From contig CM059187.1 of assembly GCA_030323885.1 (NCBI GenBank), forward strand, positions 90,907,121 to 90,971,120: a DNA stretch of 64,000 bases. The letters are read 5' to 3'. Of the stretch, positions 55,515 to 64,000 are shown in pieces. The stretch comes from Branchipolynoe longqiensis. Taxonomy: Eukaryota; Annelida; Polychaeta; Phyllodocida; Polynoidae. The notes under the pieces are model-generated. The model searched no databases. It had not been told where the DNA came from and worked only from the letters and a program-made list of their open reading frames with translations. The translations under genes were made by a program, and so were the position numbers. Each line of letters starts with the position of its first letter. The stretch's first letter is position 1.

Positions 55515-55912
55515 ATAGGTGGTGGATTGGTGGGTGGTGGGATGGTGGAGTGGTGGGGTGGTGGGATGGTGGGGTGGTGGGTTGGAGGAGTGGTGGGGTG
55601 GGGTGGTGGGATGGTGGGGTCGAGTGGTTGAGGGGTGGTGGGGTGGAGTGGTGGTGAGATTGTGGAGTGCAATGGTGGAGTGGTGGTGAGAGATCGGGTG
55701 GTGGGGTGGTGGGTGGTGATGTGTTAGGGTTGAGGGCTGGTGGGGTGGGGTGGTGGTGAGATTGTGGAGTGGAAGGGTGGAGTGGTGGTGAGGCGATCGG
55801 GTGGTGAGATGGTTAGGATGAGGGATGGTTGGTGGTTAGGTGGTCGGGTTGAGGGGTAGTGGGGTGGTGCGGTGGTGAGGTGGTGGGGTGGTGGGGGGAG
55901 GGGTGCTGTGGG
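55515..55912. repeat. GGTGG-type minisatellite
   Basis: Irregular units of ggtggtgggatggtggggtg with insertions such as gagatcgggtggt. ORFs through it are repeat translations. Confidence 0.92.
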
Positions 55913-56045
55913 CCGGGGTGGCGGTTTTTACTTACCAAAACACTGAGTACCAGTGAAACTGAAGCCACACAAGCCACTTACATAAATGTCAGAGACGCAC
56001 ACAGCCGTCACCAACACCTCCCCCGGGAGCGGGGCGGAGACATCT

Positions 56046-57170
56046 TCTAAACACACCCACACTGTCCTCACACCCACACCCACACTGCCCCATCCCACAC
56101 TGTCCCCACACCCACACTACCACCACACCCACACTGCCCGTACACCAACACCCACACTACCACCACACCAACACCCACACTGCCCCCCACACCCACTTCC
56201 ACACTGCCCCCACACCCACATCCACACTGCCCCCACCCCACGCCCACACCAACGCTGCCCCCACAGCCCTCACCCATACTGCCACCACCCATTCATCTAC
56301 ACTTCGCCCACCCCCACACCAACACTGTGCCCACAACCACAACCACACCCACACTGTCGTCCTCCCCACACACATACTCTTCCCTCCCTCACACCCACAC
56401 TGCCCACACCCCCATTCCCCCACTTCCCCCACACCCACACTGCCCCCACACCCACACCCACACTGCGCGCACACCCACACCCACACTGCCCCCACCCCAC
56501 AGTGTCCCCACTTCCACACCCACACTGCCCCCACACCTAGACCTACACCCACACCCACACCGCACCCACACCGCCACGACACGCCTACTGAAAATGCACT
56601 TCAGAAAAAAACCTGGCCCCCCCACTGGCCTACCCCCACCTGCACACTGTCCCCACAGCCACACCCACAATGCGCCTACACCCACACTGTCCGACACCTC
56701 CCACACACCCACACCCACACTTCCCCCACCTCCACACCCACCTCCACACCGACCTCCACACGCATACCCACACCAACACCCACACCCACACCCACACTGC
56801 CCACCTCCACACTTCCCCCACCTCCACACCCACACCCGCACTGCCCCCACCTCCACACCCACCCCCTCACCCAGACCCATGCCCACATGGCCCCACCTGC
56901 AAACCCTCACACACACCCACACTGTCCCCCACACCCACCCCCACACTCCCCCAACTCCACACTTCCCCCACCTCCACACCCACACCCACACTGCCCCCAC
57001 CTCTACCTCCACACCCACACCCACACCCACACCCACACCCACACCCACACCCACACCCACACCCACACCCACACCCATACCGACATTGCCCCCACCTCCA
57101 CACCCTCACATACACCCACACTGTCCCACACTGTCCCCCACACCCACACCCACACCCACACGACGCGCCG
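56046..57170. repeat. CCCACACCCACACTG minisatellite, two blocks
   Basis: About 1.1 kb of ccacacccacactgccc units. The non-repetitive word actgaaaatgcactt occurs at 56588 and again at 57172, closing each block, so the array is two higher-order repeats. It ends in a purer (cccaca)n stretch at 57017-57076. The long TPTPT/PHPH ORFs are not genes. Confidence 0.93.
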
Positions 57171-57199
57171 ACTGAAAATGCACTTTAGAAAAACGTGAG

Positions 57200-57490
57200 A
57201 CTAAGTGTTATTTGATACGCTGGTGTACATGGGCAGAAAGATAGCCCTCTCAGGAGATCCGAACCCACCTACCCTATTGCACAATACCACCCACCTCCCG
57301 GACAGGCGCGGTAGATGTGACTACTCGTCGAGACGCCGCTCTAGGAATGATGTTCTCTTCGTTTCAATTCCTATATGATAAATATTACATATTTTCAGAT
57401 GAAATTCAATCTAATTTAGTCATTCTCTAGGGCTTTGTTCGACTAGTTTTTTCAATATCTATTAAAATTAGCGGCATAACATGTCTGTTT
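57200..57490. other. Unassigned interval
   Basis: No gene or family recognised. Confidence 0.3.
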
Positions 57491-57509
57491 GTTTTGAAAG
57501 TTATTTGTA

Positions 57510-57547
<38 letters not shown>

Positions 57548-57949
57548 TATATATATAGATATATATATATATGTAAGAACGAATTAAAAGAAGCCGTAAT
57601 GGTGGATAAAATGTTTATTGAATCAGTGTAAAGTATAATATATAAATCACAAAGTATCTGGCTGGGCTGAAGATGCCCTACTGAATCACATACAAAATAT
57701 AAATAAAAGGCAGTAGTAGTATGCCGATGTGGAGAATGACGAATGCCGCAATCGGCGCGGCTCGGCAGTGTATATGTCGCCGCAGTGCCGACTAGCAGAG
57801 CAAGCGGCAACCCCCCCCCCCCCCCCCGCCGAGGAAGCAAAAGCCACGGGATGGCAGCACCATGCAGTTTCTTACATCGGCATATAGGAGTATATACTCG
57901 GGTATATATATATATATATATATATATATCTACAAATAACTTTCAAAAC
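57491..57949. repeat. Exact 21-bp inverted repeat bordering (TA)n tracts
   Basis: 57491-57511 (gttttgaaagttatttgtag plus a) and 57929-57949 are exact reverse complements. Each lies next to a (TA)n run. The enclosed 57570-57876 begins tgtaagaa and ends ttcttaca, which could be a small element with 8-bp ends or a solo LTR. A run of C is at 57812-57828. Confidence 0.65.
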
Positions 57950-57962
57950 ATATATATATATA

Positions 57963-58010
<48 letters not shown>

Positions 58011-58079
58011 ATTAAGCTGATGGATATAAAAAGGCTGTTTTGGAAGTTATGTGTTGTATAATTAATTATGCGAGTATTA

Positions 58080-58341
58080 TTTTAGGACGAAGGCGGGTAT
58101 TATCTAAATCAGGATAATACCCAATATATATCTTAAGAGCCACTGCTTCGGCGAACAACTGTGGACCATAGTCAGTTTTCCACGCCGCATTAGCACAAAG
58201 GGTAGCGGCTTGAAGACAAAGATTTCCAGTGCTAGTAATTCTAAAACATTATATAGTAGTGATGTATAAGGATTATGCAAATATAAATAATCAGAAGGTT
58301 CTATTGCTATCACATTATTCTCCAAGCATCTGGACTATATA
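58080..58341. other. Unassigned interval
   Basis: No gene or family recognised. Confidence 0.3.
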
Positions 58342-58917
58342 TTAAAGTTGCATAGTCTGATGGGTTTGAATTTCTGTATTTTTCTGAGATAAATATGAAG
58401 AGTTCAGGCTCAAAACCACGTAAATGCCAATCCAAAAATGGAGATAAACATTGAAATCAAACCCACAAAAAGTTTGCTTTATATTCCTATTTTTGTTGTT
58501 CATTGCTCAATACCCATATGATCATATGAAAAGTGGAATTAGTGAGAATTAAAATTATTTTCATGTCAAATTCTATTATTTAAACTAGATTTTTGGATTG
58601 GCGTTTACGTGGTATTGCACCTGAACTCTTCATATATTAGATAAATCACTAGTATCTACTTTACATTAGATCAAAGTTACTTTTATTTTAAATGGCATAC
58701 TTTTGAGATATTTTGAGTGCAAACATGGAAAATTAGTTTTGGCAAGCTATACCATACACTTCTGCAGAGGTTCTGTTAAATTGACTCACTATTGCCTTCT
58801 CCGCAGAAACAAATGCTTAATAAGTGCATCAGTATCTAACTTAGATATGTAAAATCAAATCTGGATAATTGGTTTGGTTTTGAAAATTTGATATTTCATC
58901 GGACTATGCAGCTTTAA
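58342..58917 (+). mobile_element. MITE-D split by MITE-F
   Basis: Starts ttaaagttgcatagtctgat and ends catcggactatgcagcttta plus a. Removing 58396-58632 and one TA restores the order seen in other copies. Confidence 0.88.
58396..58632. mobile_element. MITE-F copy 2 with exact TA duplication
   Basis: 237 bp, ends tgaagagttcagg / cctgaactcttca, TA at 58394-58395 and 58633-58634. The intact host MITE sequence has a single TA there, so the boundaries are certain. TA targets suggest a Tc1/mariner-type helper. Confidence 0.9.
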
Positions 58918-59044
58918 CCTCATCTGGCTTCCCACTTGGGGACTGGTGGCACCACCACCCAGTTCGTTCCCTCACTACTTGCGCTCGAGTGCATGTTCGA
59001 GTGTGCACTAAAAACTACATATATTATGTATATATAGTATATAT

Positions 59045-59240
59045 ATCCCCCCAATGTGTTGCTACCTTGTCGTGGTGGGGAGGGTTGTGTGCCTCCGTGA
59101 CCATGAGAGCTATACCGGTGGGGGCTAGCCCCTGGCAGGTTTAACCAAGCTGGGCAGGACTCCCCTGGTAGAGGACAGACTAAGAGCAGCAACTGGTCCT
59201 CCAGGTTGGGGGTTGGGTGTGGGGCCAACAACCCCACTCC
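59045..59240 (+). mobile_element. LINE 5' leader fragment
   Basis: ttgctaccttgtcgtggtgg, gggctagcccctggcaggtt, gactaagagcagcaactggt and gggctaacaacccc-like words resemble, from memory, the 5' leader of RTE-like LINEs in many invertebrates. Only the leader is present. Confidence 0.45.
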
Positions 59241-59304
59241 GGAAAAAAGAACAATGTTACAGAATCACGAACAAGAAACTCAAGGCCCAGGATCAGGAAA
59301 ACTG

Positions 59305-59537
59305 GAGAGCCCTTGTTCATGGCATATGCCCAAAGTTGGGCGGTAGGCGACACGTTCATCTACGACACGGCTGAGGAGGTGTATGTGTGGGTGGGCGCTG
59401 ATGCCTCAGTGGGCAAAGAAGAAGAAGAAGTATGTCAGCTGGTCAAGCGTCAGAGTCGGCGGGATGCAGAGAATGACCGACTATCAGTATATCGAGTTAG
59501 TTTGGTATGTGAGGATCGGTGTCAGAAGGACACCTAG
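59305..59537 (+). pseudogene. Possible gelsolin-repeat fragment, overlapping repeat S
   Basis: In the frame ending at the TAG 59535-59537 the peptide contains AVGDTFIYDTAEEVYVWVGA. This resembles the core strand of a gelsolin/villin repeat (D-x-FI-x-DT ... E-VYVWVG), followed by a charged KEEEE helix-like segment. Only one repeat is visible, so no complete protein is encoded. The second half is shared with repeat S at 25204-25390. It may be a captured exon. A chance match is possible. Confidence 0.35.
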
Positions 59538-59607
59538 CAGATACATTAGGAGGCATTCTTAATTTGTATACACATAATGAATTATATAGTACATATATAA
59601 TAAACAG
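59437..59607 (+). repeat. Repeat S copy 2
   Basis: Matches 25204-25390 through both the ORF end and the non-coding AT-rich stretch after it. Confidence 0.7.
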
Positions 59608-59609
59608 TT

Positions 59610-59982
59610 ATTCTCCGATATTGGTCGAGGGCCGATGAGCATTTGAGAGGTTCAAGGAACTCAGTTCAAACCGTTGTATTACAGCAATAAACCTTTCAAG
59701 CTTGAGTTGCAAAAATTAACTCAGAAATAAATAAACTGAATATTGATATGCAAATTCGGACTGGCCAGCCCAATATCAGTTTTATCGGGAAGGGCAGGCC
59801 AATGGACATTGTCAATTGATATCACCAGAGAGAATGTGTCATCAATACTATTCAGGTGATGGGGTTTTACATCCTGGTATCGTCTAAGACCATATCAGGG
59901 TTGATACCATAGTAACATGATCTTCCGCATAAATGACTTATACCTCCTGAGCAGAGTAAGCATTCGCATTAACCACTGTCTG
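59610..59982. other. Mostly unassigned interval
   Basis: A small reversed SINE-B piece (ggttttacatcctggtatcg) lies at 59860-59915. Otherwise nothing recognised. Confidence 0.35.
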
Positions 59983-60215
59983 TATGTTGGGGTGTTGTGT
60001 CCTAGCAACATCTATGGTCATATCAGAAGAGGAACCAACTTGCTAGCAGTACACACTCGTGATGACCTTATAGTGCTGCTCCATTGGAAGACCGGGCTGC
60101 CGGCACCATGACGCGATATCCCACTCAGTCACATCATCCTGATACTGAGCCAACCAGTCCTTGCCCTATCCTATTATTATTAATGCAGAGTGTCAGGCTC
60201 AATTGTATAAGTCAT
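59983..60215 (-). mobile_element. SINE-B without head
   Basis: Reversed 3' domain and body, gttgtgtcctagcaacatct to aattgtataagtcattgg. Confidence 0.7.
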
Positions 60216-60363
60216 TGGCAACTATTCTTGCTCATCTCGCTTCTCCATTATGCGCATACTCGTGTATACGACTAGTTCCTCTCCTTATCCACCTGTGGCG
60301 CCACCTGCCTATGGAGACTTAGCGTCTCATTCATTAGCAGGAAGTGGCACACAGTGCCTTTTA

Positions 60364-60745
60364 TCAAAGACGCTATAATAAGACGGCTCACTCCCTATCT
60401 CTCCCATGGTAATGTAAATTTTGCAGTGCCACCTTGTGGTGGGTTTGATCAGCCCGGCTGCTGGTTGGTGTTTCACATGTAAACACATACAATTATATTA
60501 TACATGAGATAGGTAAGTATGAATACACATCAATATGAAATTGCTATGAACAAATACCCATCATCATCAGCATCATCATCAGCATCGCCATCATCACACA
60601 TCTTTCACATTCATATATACATTTATTCATATAATATAGCACCTGCTTAACCAAGAGAACAGCCAGCGCACCAAGTGGAGGGTTTGATCATTTTGATTAC
60701 ACAGTACAGGCTGACTGAGCCATCTTAGTATTGTAGGGTCTTTGC
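60364..60745 (-). mobile_element. MITE-V copy 2, opposite orientation
   Basis: It aligns with the reverse complement of 50666-51044. TIRs are tcaaagacgctataataaga and the inverse ending agggtctttg. Confidence 0.82.
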
Positions 60746-60771
60746 TTTTATTGGCATTTAACAGGGAGGCC

Positions 60772-60988
60772 GGATGAGGTGAGCACCCCTTTCCCGATTT
60801 GGTAGGGGATTTTAATCTGTAGGGTCAAACCCTAATCGAGTCAAGCCAATAATGTAAAAAAATGTTATACTTGTCACTACCTACCTTAGCGCTCGGCATT
60901 AACAGGATAGGACAAGGAGCTGTGGAATGAGGAAGACCAATTATCTGTGATTCAAATTCCTCACTGCTTAATCAACTAATGTACCCCA
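60772..60988 (+). mobile_element. SINE-B2 with short C tail
   Basis: Diverged head (aggccggatgaggtgagcac), body through ggataggacaaggagc, then gtggaatgaggaagaccaat and tgcttaatcaactaatgtac. Confidence 0.72.
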
Positions 60989-61063
60989 AATACCTTCTTC
61001 TTTTTTTTGTTAATTCCCGTAAAACGCACAAATGTGCTTTTTATCCAGCGCTGCGATCTTGTA

Positions 61064-61128
61064 GGTTGGTTGATTGTTGGAGTTTTACGCCCTGGCAACA
61101 TCTAAGGTCATATCAGGACAGGGTTCTT
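61064..61128 (-). mobile_element. SINE-B tail fragment
   Basis: gttggagttttacgccctgg and aacatctaaggtcatatcag. Confidence 0.6.
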
Positions 61129-61378
61129 GTAGGAGTGTCCCAGCTGCTGACGTCATATCCGGCGGCAGGTGGTGTGGGAGTGAAGCATTAAGTTGTCCTC
61201 ACGGTAATACCGCGGCCGAACACTGCCCGGCTGCGCCCTCTACTTAGGCAGCCATTGCGTGAGCTGCTCCCTAGTTAATTGCCATCCGGGACTGATTCCT
61301 AAAGGGGTGTTCAGTATGCATCGGCGCAGTGCCTAAGTGATATTTAGGTATCGCTAACTGCATGCACTTTCACTGACC

Positions 61379-62300
61379 TGCCGCTGTGCACTGGGTACTG
61401 GACACTGGGCACTGGGTGCTGGGCACTGTGTATACGGTGCACTGGGCACTGGCCAATGGGCACTGTGTACGGGGCACAGGGCACTGGGCATTGGGAACTG
61501 GAGACTGTGCACTGTGTACGATGCACTGGGCACTGGGCACTGTGTATGGGGCACTGGGCACTGGGCACTGTGTACAGTGCACTGGGCACTGGACACTGGC
61601 ACTGGGCACAGGGCACTGGCCACTGGGCACTGGGCTATATCTATGGGGCACAGGGTACTGGATACTGGGCACTGGACACTGGGCACTGGATATTGGGCAC
61701 TGGGCACTGTGTACGGTGCACTGGGCACTGGACACTGGGCACTGGGCATTGGGCAATGTGTACGGTGCACTGGGCACTTAGCACTGGGCACTGGGCACTG
61801 GGCACTGTGTACGGTGAACTGGGCACTGGGCAATGGGCACTGGGCACTGGGCACTGGGCACTGGGCACTGGGCACTGTGTACGGTGCACTGGGCACTGGA
61901 CACTGGGCACTGGGCATTGGGTACTGTGTACGGTGCACTGGGCACTGGGCACTGGGCACTGTGTACGGTGCACTGGGCACTTGGCACTGGGCACTGGATA
62001 CTGGGCACTGGATATTGGGCACTGGACACTGTGTACGGTGCACTGGGCACTGGGCACTGGACACTGGATACTGGGCACTGGATATTGGGCACTGTGTATG
62101 GTGCACTGGGCACTGGGCACTGGGCACTGGATACTGGGCACTGGATATTGGGAACTGGGCACTGTGTACGGGGCACTGGGCACTGGGCACTGTGTATTGG
62201 GCACAGGGTATTGGGCATTGTGCATTGTGCACTTGGCACTGGGCACTGGGCACTGGACATTGGGCACATTACACTGTACAGTGGGCACTGGGCACTCCAC
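61379..62300. repeat. CACTGGG minisatellite, ~0.9 kb
   Basis: Units of gcactgggcactgg with a recurring variant actgtgtacggtgcactg that gives a higher-order period of roughly 60-130 bp. The very long open frames on both strands (up to 365 codons, GHWALGT and PVPSAQC types) arise because stop codons are absent from the unit. Confidence 0.96.
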
Positions 62301-62365
62301 GGAGGATTGTCTGTCCCACAGTTGGGTATTATTTCATGCTGAGCGCGCACTATTCGCAACGACGG

Positions 62366-62688
62366 GTTGATTGGTTGTTGGAGTTTTACGTCATGACAAC
62401 ATATCAGGATGGGTACCGACTTGTGATAGTGCACACTCAAGGCAATTTAATAGTGCTGCCCCACTGGGAAACCAGGCCGCTGGCACTATTACCTGATATG
62501 CCACTCAATCAGATTATCCGGACTGAGCTGACCAGTCCTTGCCCTATCCTATTAATGCCGGGCGCCAGGCTAGGAAGCAACAAATATCAACTTTTTAAGT
62601 CATTGGCTTGACTCAACCGGGAATCGAACTCCCGACCTTCCGCTCGGGAGGGTCGCCCTCTACCGACTTGGCCACCGCGCCCGGTGGC
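62366..62688 (-). mobile_element. SINE-B, complete
   Basis: Reversed; head inverse ccgacttggccaccgcgccc, B box inverse gggaatcgaactccc, standard body and tail. Confidence 0.85.
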
Positions 62689-62793
62689 GCGACGACGGCA
62701 GTTCCGCATAATTCAAATTTATCGCCAGTCGGTGTTGCCGCATAGTGTAGTTGGTTGCACTTAACTCCCTGGGTGAAATGTCACACACACAAG

Positions 62794-63249
62794 GGGCGTA
62801 ATCGATTAACACTACCCGGGCGATTCGGGTGACCCGAGTTGCTAGAATTTCAAATGGAACACGGTGAGTGGAGTTGACAAAAACATGTGCCGTGTGCAAA
62901 ACGACCCGACCCCAGTAACCCACCTCTTGCCTGGGGTTTGCGAGGAGCAATGACGTCACATCTGTGCTGGTACCTGTAGGATAACATTAACAGCTACCAG
63001 TACAAGTCCTAAATGTTGTGTTAATATTTTTTTTTTTAAACCCAGATTGTCAGCTTCTACAATCATGAAATACTTTAAATCCTATTTTGCTGTACTTATA
63101 TCGGTTATTGAAAACAAATATTAAGTTTTGCATTAAGCCACAATTTTGTCCACCCCGAGCGTATTCGTTTATTCAACCCGAGTCTTTAGGATGTGCGCAT
63201 GCGCCAAAAAGTGGCTCGGGTGACCCAAGTTGATTAATCGATTACGCCC
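62794..63249. mobile_element. MITE-U copy 2, complete
   Basis: 456 bp with exact 16-bp TIRs gggcgtaatcgattaa. Near the right end is the near-palindrome ctcgggtgaccca. No ORF. Confidence 0.88.
63195..63204. promoter_or_regulatory. NRF1-like palindrome in MITE-U copy 2
   Basis: gcgcatgcgc, same position in the element as 18465-18474. Confidence 0.3.
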
Positions 63250-63469
63250 AGGTAGAATATGCTTACATGGGGCGGTCGCATCGAGGAGTCTAAATAAGCT
63301 AATGTTTAGGACGCTGGTCCCAGAATCGCAGACATGTCGGTTCGAGTCCTGCTGCAGGCGTTATGTCCATATTGGCTTTGCCACATCCTTTCCATGACAA
63401 CAGGCATCAGCGTCAAGATAAGATTGGATCATATAGCAGTGCTTAGGCTTGCAACTGCATGACATAGAA

Positions 63470-63817
63470 CCGGCCTCTGTGGCCTAATTGGTAGAGCGCG
63501 GGCCTCGCGTCTGGAAGGTCGGAAGTTCAGTTCCCAGTTGAGTCAAACCAATGACATTAAAATTGATACTTGTCGCTTAAAAATTGGTACTTGTCGCTTC
63601 CTAGCCTAGCGCTCGGCATTATTAGGACAGGGCAAGGACTGGTGTGCTGAGTGTCAGGATAATGTGACTGAGTGGGATAGCGGGTTATGGTGCTGGCGGC
63701 CTGATCTCCCAGTGGGGCAGCACTTTAAAGTCACAATGAGTGTGCACTGTCACAAGTCGGTACCCCTCTTGACGTGCCCTTAGATGTTGCTAGGACGTAA
63801 AACAACAACAAACAAAA
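63470..63817 (+). mobile_element. SINE-B, complete, with internal doublet
   Basis: Head ccggcctctgtggcctaatt, B box gttcagttccc; the phrase attgatacttgtcgctt is tandemly doubled at 63558-63600. Full 3' domain and aacaac tail. Confidence 0.85.
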
Positions 63818-63895
63818 GCATGACATAGAAGTGGTGTTATTCGCCAGATCTCAAGTCGTCGGGACGTTTGTGACGGTTAGAACCCAGGTTTGTAT

Positions 63896-64000
63896 CCTGG
63901 TCACGGCGCCAGTATCATGAGGGTAGTGAAAGGAGGGGAAATTGTGGCAAGAGTAAGATTCGAACCCACATTTCTTGCCATCCCGGGGATAACGTGGTAA
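63896..64000 (-). mobile_element. SINE-N, cut by the window end
   Basis: gtagtgaaaggaggggaaat and gattcgaacccacatttctt are the reversed 3' and B-box parts. Continues beyond the window. Confidence 0.65.

Noticed and set aside
55986..57198. Threonine/histidine/proline-rich ORFs up to 282 codons
   Set aside because: Encoded by the CCCACACCCACACTG array, open in several frames.
61354..62611. Very long ORFs (up to 365 codons) on both strands
   Set aside because: They are translations of the CACTGGG satellite; the same repeat is open in several frames and no domain is present.

Overview
This window looks like animal nuclear DNA, most likely from a mollusc or a close lophotrochozoan. The main clue is a tRNA-derived SINE (20469-20803, plus fragments at 1091-1179, 52381-52513 and 54393-54478). 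Its conserved body matches, from memory, a SINE that is very common in mollusc genomes. No intact host gene, splice-supported exon set or functional RNA gene could be recognised. No long ORF reads as an ordinary host protein, and the long ones fall in tandem repeats. All recognisable coding sequence is a remnant of mobile elements: two LINE reverse transcriptases, a KRBA2/Ginger-type integrase, and one possible gelsolin-repeat fragment.

Layout. 1-16 kb holds SINE fragments, three TIR elements (3276-4090, 5529-5883, 15047-15970), a 5'-truncated LINE (7078-8296), a TACCAT-type satellite (8757-9126) and the first ~1 kb H element (13299-14316). 16-25 kb holds SINE-B copies inside MITE-D, a LINE inserted in a C/T-rich satellite, the molluscan SINE, and two long tRNA-headed P elements carrying nested MITE-Q and MITE-F. 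25-32 kb is mostly simple or tandem repeat (GAAGG, a 22-mer, a 15-mer, an exact 4x20-mer) with SINE-N copies. 32-40 kb has the second MITE-Q, ACGT-rich TIR elements and many SINE-B copies. 40163-44377 is a complete but decayed DNA transposon with ~100 bp TIRs and a matching 6-bp flank, encoding a broken integrase. 44-55 kb has LINE-derived chimeras, MITE-D copies, a G-rich minisatellite, an LTR remnant and a LINE that landed inside a SINE. 55-62 kb is dominated by three large minisatellites. 62-64 kb has SINE-B, MITE-U and SINE-N.

How the elements relate. Nesting gives a relative order of insertion. MITE-D was an old target later hit by SINE-B (two copies), by repeat E and by MITE-F. P elements were hit by MITE-Q and MITE-F. 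A molluscan SINE was hit by a LINE. Several junctions keep clean target-site duplications (TTAA, TA, 9 bp, 11 bp), which fixes element boundaries. The most interesting signals are the integrase transposon, the exchange of one 3' tail between different SINE families, the recurrent LINE deletion chimeras, and MITE families with well-defined ends. Family letters (A, B, D, F, H, M, N, P, Q and so on) are provisional labels used only here.
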